A stretch of 14,432 nt of DNA, from contig CAYRWK010000021.1 of assembly GCA_964427965.1 (NCBI GenBank), positions 1 through 14,432 of the forward strand, in the 5' to 3' direction. Made by a program: the position numbers and the translations under genes. The notes beneath the pieces are model-generated. The model ran no database searches and had not been told where the DNA came from. It saw only the letters and a list, made by a program, of their open reading frames with translations. Below are positions 12,120 to 14,432 of this stretch, one piece after another. The number at the start of each line of letters is the position of its first letter. The first letter of the stretch is position 1. Source of the DNA: CAYRWK01 sp964427965. GTDB lineage: Bacteria; Patescibacteriota; WWE3; UBA101185; UBA10185.

Positions 12120-12392
12120 ATGCAAACTTATAAACGTCTTAAAAAATCTATTTTGAAAGACCCGGAGGTTAGAGGACACTACGAAGCTTTGAAGGAGGAG
12201 TATAGCGTGATCTCTCAAGTTATTAAAGCTAGAATAAACAAGGGTTTATCTCAAAAAGCATTAGCTCAGAAGTTAGGTACAAAGCAGTCAGCAATATCCA
12301 GATTTGAGTCGGGAAACTACAATCCGACCCTGGTCTTTTTAGCTAAGATTTCAAAAGCTTTGGGTGCGAAACTGCGTGTTTCTATTGAGTAA
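12120..12392 (+). CDS. higA: HigA-type antitoxin, XRE-family helix-turn-helix
   Basis: A 90-residue DNA-binding protein. The N-terminal 33 residues (KRLKKSILKDPEVRGHYEAL and on) are the helical leader usual for antitoxins partnered with Gp49-like toxins. The XRE HTH spans about 34-85: SQVIKARINKGLSQKALAQK, then KLGTKQSAISRFESGNYNPT, with the recognition helix around KQSAISRFESG (55-65). It should bind and neutralise the upstream toxin and repress through the palindrome just before its start. The order toxin first, antitoxin second is that of higBA modules. It ends 16 nt before the convergent Qng1 gene, with no visible terminator. Confidence 0.9.
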   Translation: MQTYKRLKKSILKDPEVRGHYEALKEEYSVISQVIKARINKGLSQKALAQKLGTKQSAISRFESGNYNPTLVFLAKISKALGAKLRVSIE

Positions 12393-12408
12393 ATGTTTTA
12401 GTGTATTT

Positions 12409-13368
12409 CTAATAATCCACAGTTAAAGTTCTATGGTAAGGTTTTATATTAGGTTTGACTTGTTGCGACATTACCCAAAGGACACAATCCGTATCAACAT
12501 CTACAATCTTGGGAAACTTCTTGTTAAGCTCCTTAGTAATAAATTTTATTGCCCAAATATCAGCCGCTCTTATTTCAACTTCATACTCGCAGTTTTCATC
12601 TATTGTTTTGTAATTATCAATCAGATTTGCTAAGTCTTTGGTATATTCAAGGATTTCAAAACTCCTTAGGATTTGAGGTATTTTATAGTCTGCGATTGCT
12701 GTTAACTTACTCATGTTAGAAAGTTGTTTTTTCTTAAACTGTGTTAACAGGTCGTTTACTGTTTTGGCATGAAGCGTTGCCCTTTTATAAAACCCGACTT
12801 TAGTACCCTTGTATGACCTAATATCGTTAAATAATGGAAAATTATCGCTTATTATCGATACCATTTTTAGTGCATCGTTTCCCGATGCCTCAATAATATT
12901 GTTTACGTTTCCTCCAAATTTTCTTTTTAACACGTATCCGACTTCTCTTATACATGTAATCCTGCTGTTTAGTAGCGGTATTTCGGTGTTACCTTCAAAA
13001 AGTTTCTTTCCGTCTTCATAGGTAAAATTTTCTAAATACGAAGGTTTAAAAAAGCTTTTATTAGCTTTTGCCTCATTTTCTAGCACTCTAAACAAAGCAA
13101 CACTACCGTCAATGGAGCTACCGCCATCCTTTATAGTCCATTTTGGTTGATCCTTGTTTGCCCAGAAGCAGTAGACTAACGAGTTAAAGACGAAATCTAT
13201 GTAATGCAACTTGTTAAAGTCCCACGTATACTTGTTTAAACCAATATAGCTAAGTTTTAGATCATCCTCCGTTATACTTTTTGCCAATTCTTTTATTTTG
13301 ATCCTATTTATCTTTACAGAACATGAGTTATCCAGAACGAATTTTGTAGTTTTAAAAACATTTAGCAT
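12409..13368 (-). CDS. Queuosine salvage protein, DUF2419/Qng1 family
   Basis: 319 residues matching the queuosine-nucleotide N-glycosylase family (Qng1; human C9orf64), which frees queuine from queuosine 5'-monophosphate for reuse in tRNA. Motifs are NSLVYCFWANKDQPKW (62-77), REVGYVLKRKFGGN (141-154), FPLFND (177-182), VGFYKRATLHAK (191-202), LTAIADYKIPQILRSFEILEY (222-242), EYEVEIRAADIWAI (261-274), DVDTDCVLWVMSQ (290-302) and the family-typical end YHRTLTVDY (compare HRTRTIYY). The Lys in YKRA, the Asp in ADYKIP and the Glu residues in EVEIRA lie where catalytic and ligand residues are reported. It is third in an apparent operon, 27 nt after the deoxyribosyltransferase-like gene. The ATG at 13368 is the only Met before the core; no Shine-Dalgarno is seen. 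Confidence 0.88.
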   Translation of the reverse strand: MLNVFKTTKFVLDNSCSVKINRIKIKELAKSITEDDLKLSYIGLNKYTWDFNKLHYIDFVFNSLVYCFWANKDQPKWTIKDGGSSIDGSVALFRVLENEAKANKSFFKPSYLENFTYEDGKKLFEGNTEIPLLNSRITCIREVGYVLKRKFGGNVNNIIEASGNDALKMVSIISDNFPLFNDIRSYKGTKVGFYKRATLHAKTVNDLLTQFKKKQLSNMSKLTAIADYKIPQILRSFEILEYTKDLANLIDNYKTIDENCEYEVEIRAADIWAIKFITKELNKKFPKIVDVDTDCVLWVMSQQVKPNIKPYHRTLTVDY

Positions 13369-13395
13369 ATTATTTTAAAGAAAGTACTACTGTTT

Positions 13396-13872
13396 TCATA
13401 AGTCGTAGAACCCTTCTTTGGAATTTGTTATCGGGTTGAAGTTACCTGTAAAGAATTTTTTAAGAACATTAAAATCTCCCCCAAGTATTATTGGTTTCAT
13501 CCCAATAATTTCTGATTTATAACTAACGTCAGGAATTGGATTTAATAAAAATATCGGCTTTTTATTCACAAAGGCATAGCCCATATCCAGCAACGTATTT
13601 CCTCCTATGTAGTTTTTTATTCCATTTTTTGTGTAATTTATTACTAAGATACAGCTGGATTCTTTGATTTTTAAATAATGTTCTTCAATTGAGTTACGGT
13701 CGATTTTTCTCTGACCGTCTTCCTCTACAGTCCAATTTGCTTTTCTTTCCCTTTCTCCTCCGCCAAACCCGACTGGCATCATTACTTTTTCAAACCCTAG
13801 TTTGATAAGTCTGTCTGAGATATCTCGCATCTCGTCCATAAATGTAAGACTGCCGCAAAGTGTAATTTTCAT
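13396..13872 (-). CDS. Nucleoside 2-deoxyribosyltransferase-like protein
   Basis: 158 residues of the nucleoside 2-deoxyribosyltransferase/DUF4406 type, enzymes that cleave or exchange the base of a (deoxy)nucleoside or nucleotide. It opens with MKITLCGSLTF (CGS at 6-8). Next come CILVINYTKNGIKNYIGGNT (74-93) and LLDMGYAFVNKKPIFLLNPI (94-113), matching the family's V-x-N...G.IG..T..E.GyA...KPI pattern. The position usually taken by the catalytic Glu appears as Asp96, a conservative change that may matter. EIIGMKPIILGGDFNVLKKF (121-140) completes the fold. The start is one base after the Nudix stop (TGA-T-ATG), so translation is coupled. The substrate is unknown; neighbours suggest salvage or cleansing of unusual nucleotides. 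Confidence 0.8.
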   Translation of the reverse strand: MKITLCGSLTFMDEMRDISDRLIKLGFEKVMMPVGFGGGERERKANWTVEEDGQRKIDRNSIEEHYLKIKESSCILVINYTKNGIKNYIGGNTLLDMGYAFVNKKPIFLLNPIPDVSYKSEIIGMKPIILGGDFNVLKKFFTGNFNPITNSKEGFYDL

Positions 13873-13873
13873 A

Positions 13874-14395
13874 TCAAAAGCTTGATGTTGTAACTTTAAG
13901 CTCCTTAAACGTAACTACATCCTGGAAATCATTTAAAGCTTTAAAAATTTCTGCAAACTCAACTAGTTGCGGTTGAACAACCTTATCGATGTCCTCTTCT
14001 TTTACCCACTGATAATCGCCTTCAAGGTTTCCGACTAAATCTCCTGTTGGGTTAAGAAACATAAAGACGTGCATAAGTTTATCTTCTACCAGCTCTCCAG
14101 TTTGTTTTGAATACACTAGGTAGTGTCTTATTGCAAAAAGTTTTGGTTCACCTGCAAGGTTTGCTTCTTCCATAAGGCCACGTTTTGCAGCTTCTTCCAT
14201 GGTTTCGCCCCATTTAGGTTTTTCGGTGGGAAAGCCCATGCAGTTAAAAAATGGGTTCTTAAGCCTTTTATAGACCAAATATTCTTTTTCAGCAGAAGTT
14301 TGTCTGATTGCACATAAGATAGTTGTCACTTTTGCCTGTTGAGCGATCTTTACAATGTCCGTATCAATTCTGTTGGCATATTGAACATATTTCAA
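13874..14395 (-). CDS. Nudix hydrolase with altered Nudix box
   Basis: 173 residues. The core VTTILCAIRQTSAEKEYLVYKR (23-44) leads to a Nudix box GETMEEAAKRGLMEEANLAG (63-82). Against GX5EX7REUXEEXGU it keeps the R and the EE pair but has Gly for the Glu of RE and Asn for the late Gly. GDYQWVKEEDIDKV (126-139) is a typical Nudix C-terminal element. The family hydrolyses nucleoside diphosphates linked to another group; the substrate here is unknown. The start is TTG at 14395, supported by AAGGAG with 9 nt spacing. A nearby ATG (14389-14387) is out of frame. It is first visible gene of the cassette with the deoxyribosyltransferase-like and Qng1 genes, and more of the operon may lie outside the window. 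Confidence 0.87.
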   Translation of the reverse strand: MKYVQYANRIDTDIVKIAQQAKVTTILCAIRQTSAEKEYLVYKRLKNPFFNCMGFPTEKPKWGETMEEAAKRGLMEEANLAGEPKLFAIRHYLVYSKQTGELVEDKLMHVFMFLNPTGDLVGNLEGDYQWVKEEDIDKVVQPQLVEFAEIFKALNDFQDVVTFKELKVTTSSF

Positions 14396-14404
14396 AAGTC
14401 GAAA

Positions 14405-14410
14405 CTCCTT
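14405..14410 (-). promoter_or_regulatory. Shine-Dalgarno site deciding the TTG start of the Nudix gene
   Basis: AAGGAG on the minus strand, 9 nt before TTG. Its first two bases double as the last two of a possible upstream stop codon (TAAGGAG). Confidence 0.75.
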
Positions 14411-14432
14411 ATGATGACAATAATTGCTGATA
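14409..14432 (-). CDS. Possible 3' end of a further upstream gene
   Basis: In one minus-strand frame the last bases read YQQLLSS and then TAA, with the stop overlapping the Nudix Shine-Dalgarno. This is how an operon junction would look, but seven codons cannot establish a gene. The frame would need to be followed beyond the window. Confidence 0.22.
   Translation of the reverse strand, partial: YQQLLSS

Noticed and set aside
11739..12408. Integrative element at tRNA-Glu with a direct repeat of the tRNA 3' end
   Set aside because: No second copy of the tRNA 3' end and no integrase gene were seen in the window.
12433..13021. Plus-strand open frames antisense to the Qng1 gene
   Set aside because: They lie on the complement of strongly conserved family motifs and have no independent support.

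Overview
The window looks like part of a small, AT-rich bacterial genome of the Candidate Phyla Radiation (Patescibacteria, perhaps a Microgenomates-like lineage). This is an inference from gene content (VanW/YoaR surface protein, LabA-type NYN protein, YfhO-like membrane protein, small TspO), very tight gene packing, two isolated tRNA genes that encode their CCA ends, and the absence of obvious intrinsic terminators. TGA is used as a stop, so the code appears standard (not the UGA=Gly code of some CPR groups).

Layout. (1) Positions 1-5067, minus strand, read as one compact unit: tRNA-Gln(CUG), a four-helix TspO/MBR protein, a short RecD/Dda-like helicase, an HD-domain hydrolase, a YfhO-like membrane protein and the N-terminal two thirds of a tRNA-dihydrouridine synthase that runs off the left edge. 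(2) Positions 5208-7937, plus strand: a 909-residue soluble protein with two GGDEF-like domains, the first degenerate. A small helical protein (7873-8100, minus) overlaps its 3' end. (3) Positions 8127-10478, plus: a NYN nuclease-like gene and a VanW-family membrane-anchored protein in one operon, then a methyltransferase-like gene (10547-11116). (4) Positions 11133-11594, minus: a one-helix membrane protein, divergent from tRNA-Glu(CUC). (5) Positions 11776-12392, plus: a HigB/HigA-type toxin-antitoxin pair. The toxin's conserved C-terminus lies in the -1 frame, and a perfect 18-bp palindrome overlaps the antitoxin promoter. (6) Positions 12409-14395, minus: a three-gene nucleotide cassette of Nudix hydrolase, nucleoside 2-deoxyribosyltransferase-like protein and queuosine-salvage protein (DUF2419/Qng1).

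Expression signals show a pattern. Several genes have a TATAAT-like box ending 6-8 nt before the start codon and no Shine-Dalgarno sequence, which fits leaderless transcripts. VanW (inside an operon) and the Nudix gene (following what may be the end of another gene) instead have good AAGGAG sites. The tspO start codon lies 5 nt after the tRNA-Gln CCA, so tRNA 3' processing alone would give an almost leaderless mRNA.

The items most worth following up are the queuosine/nucleotide salvage cassette, the tandem GGDEF-like protein, the frameshifted toxin with its operator, and the leaderless-promoter pattern. No CRISPR array, insertion sequence or phage structural gene was seen.
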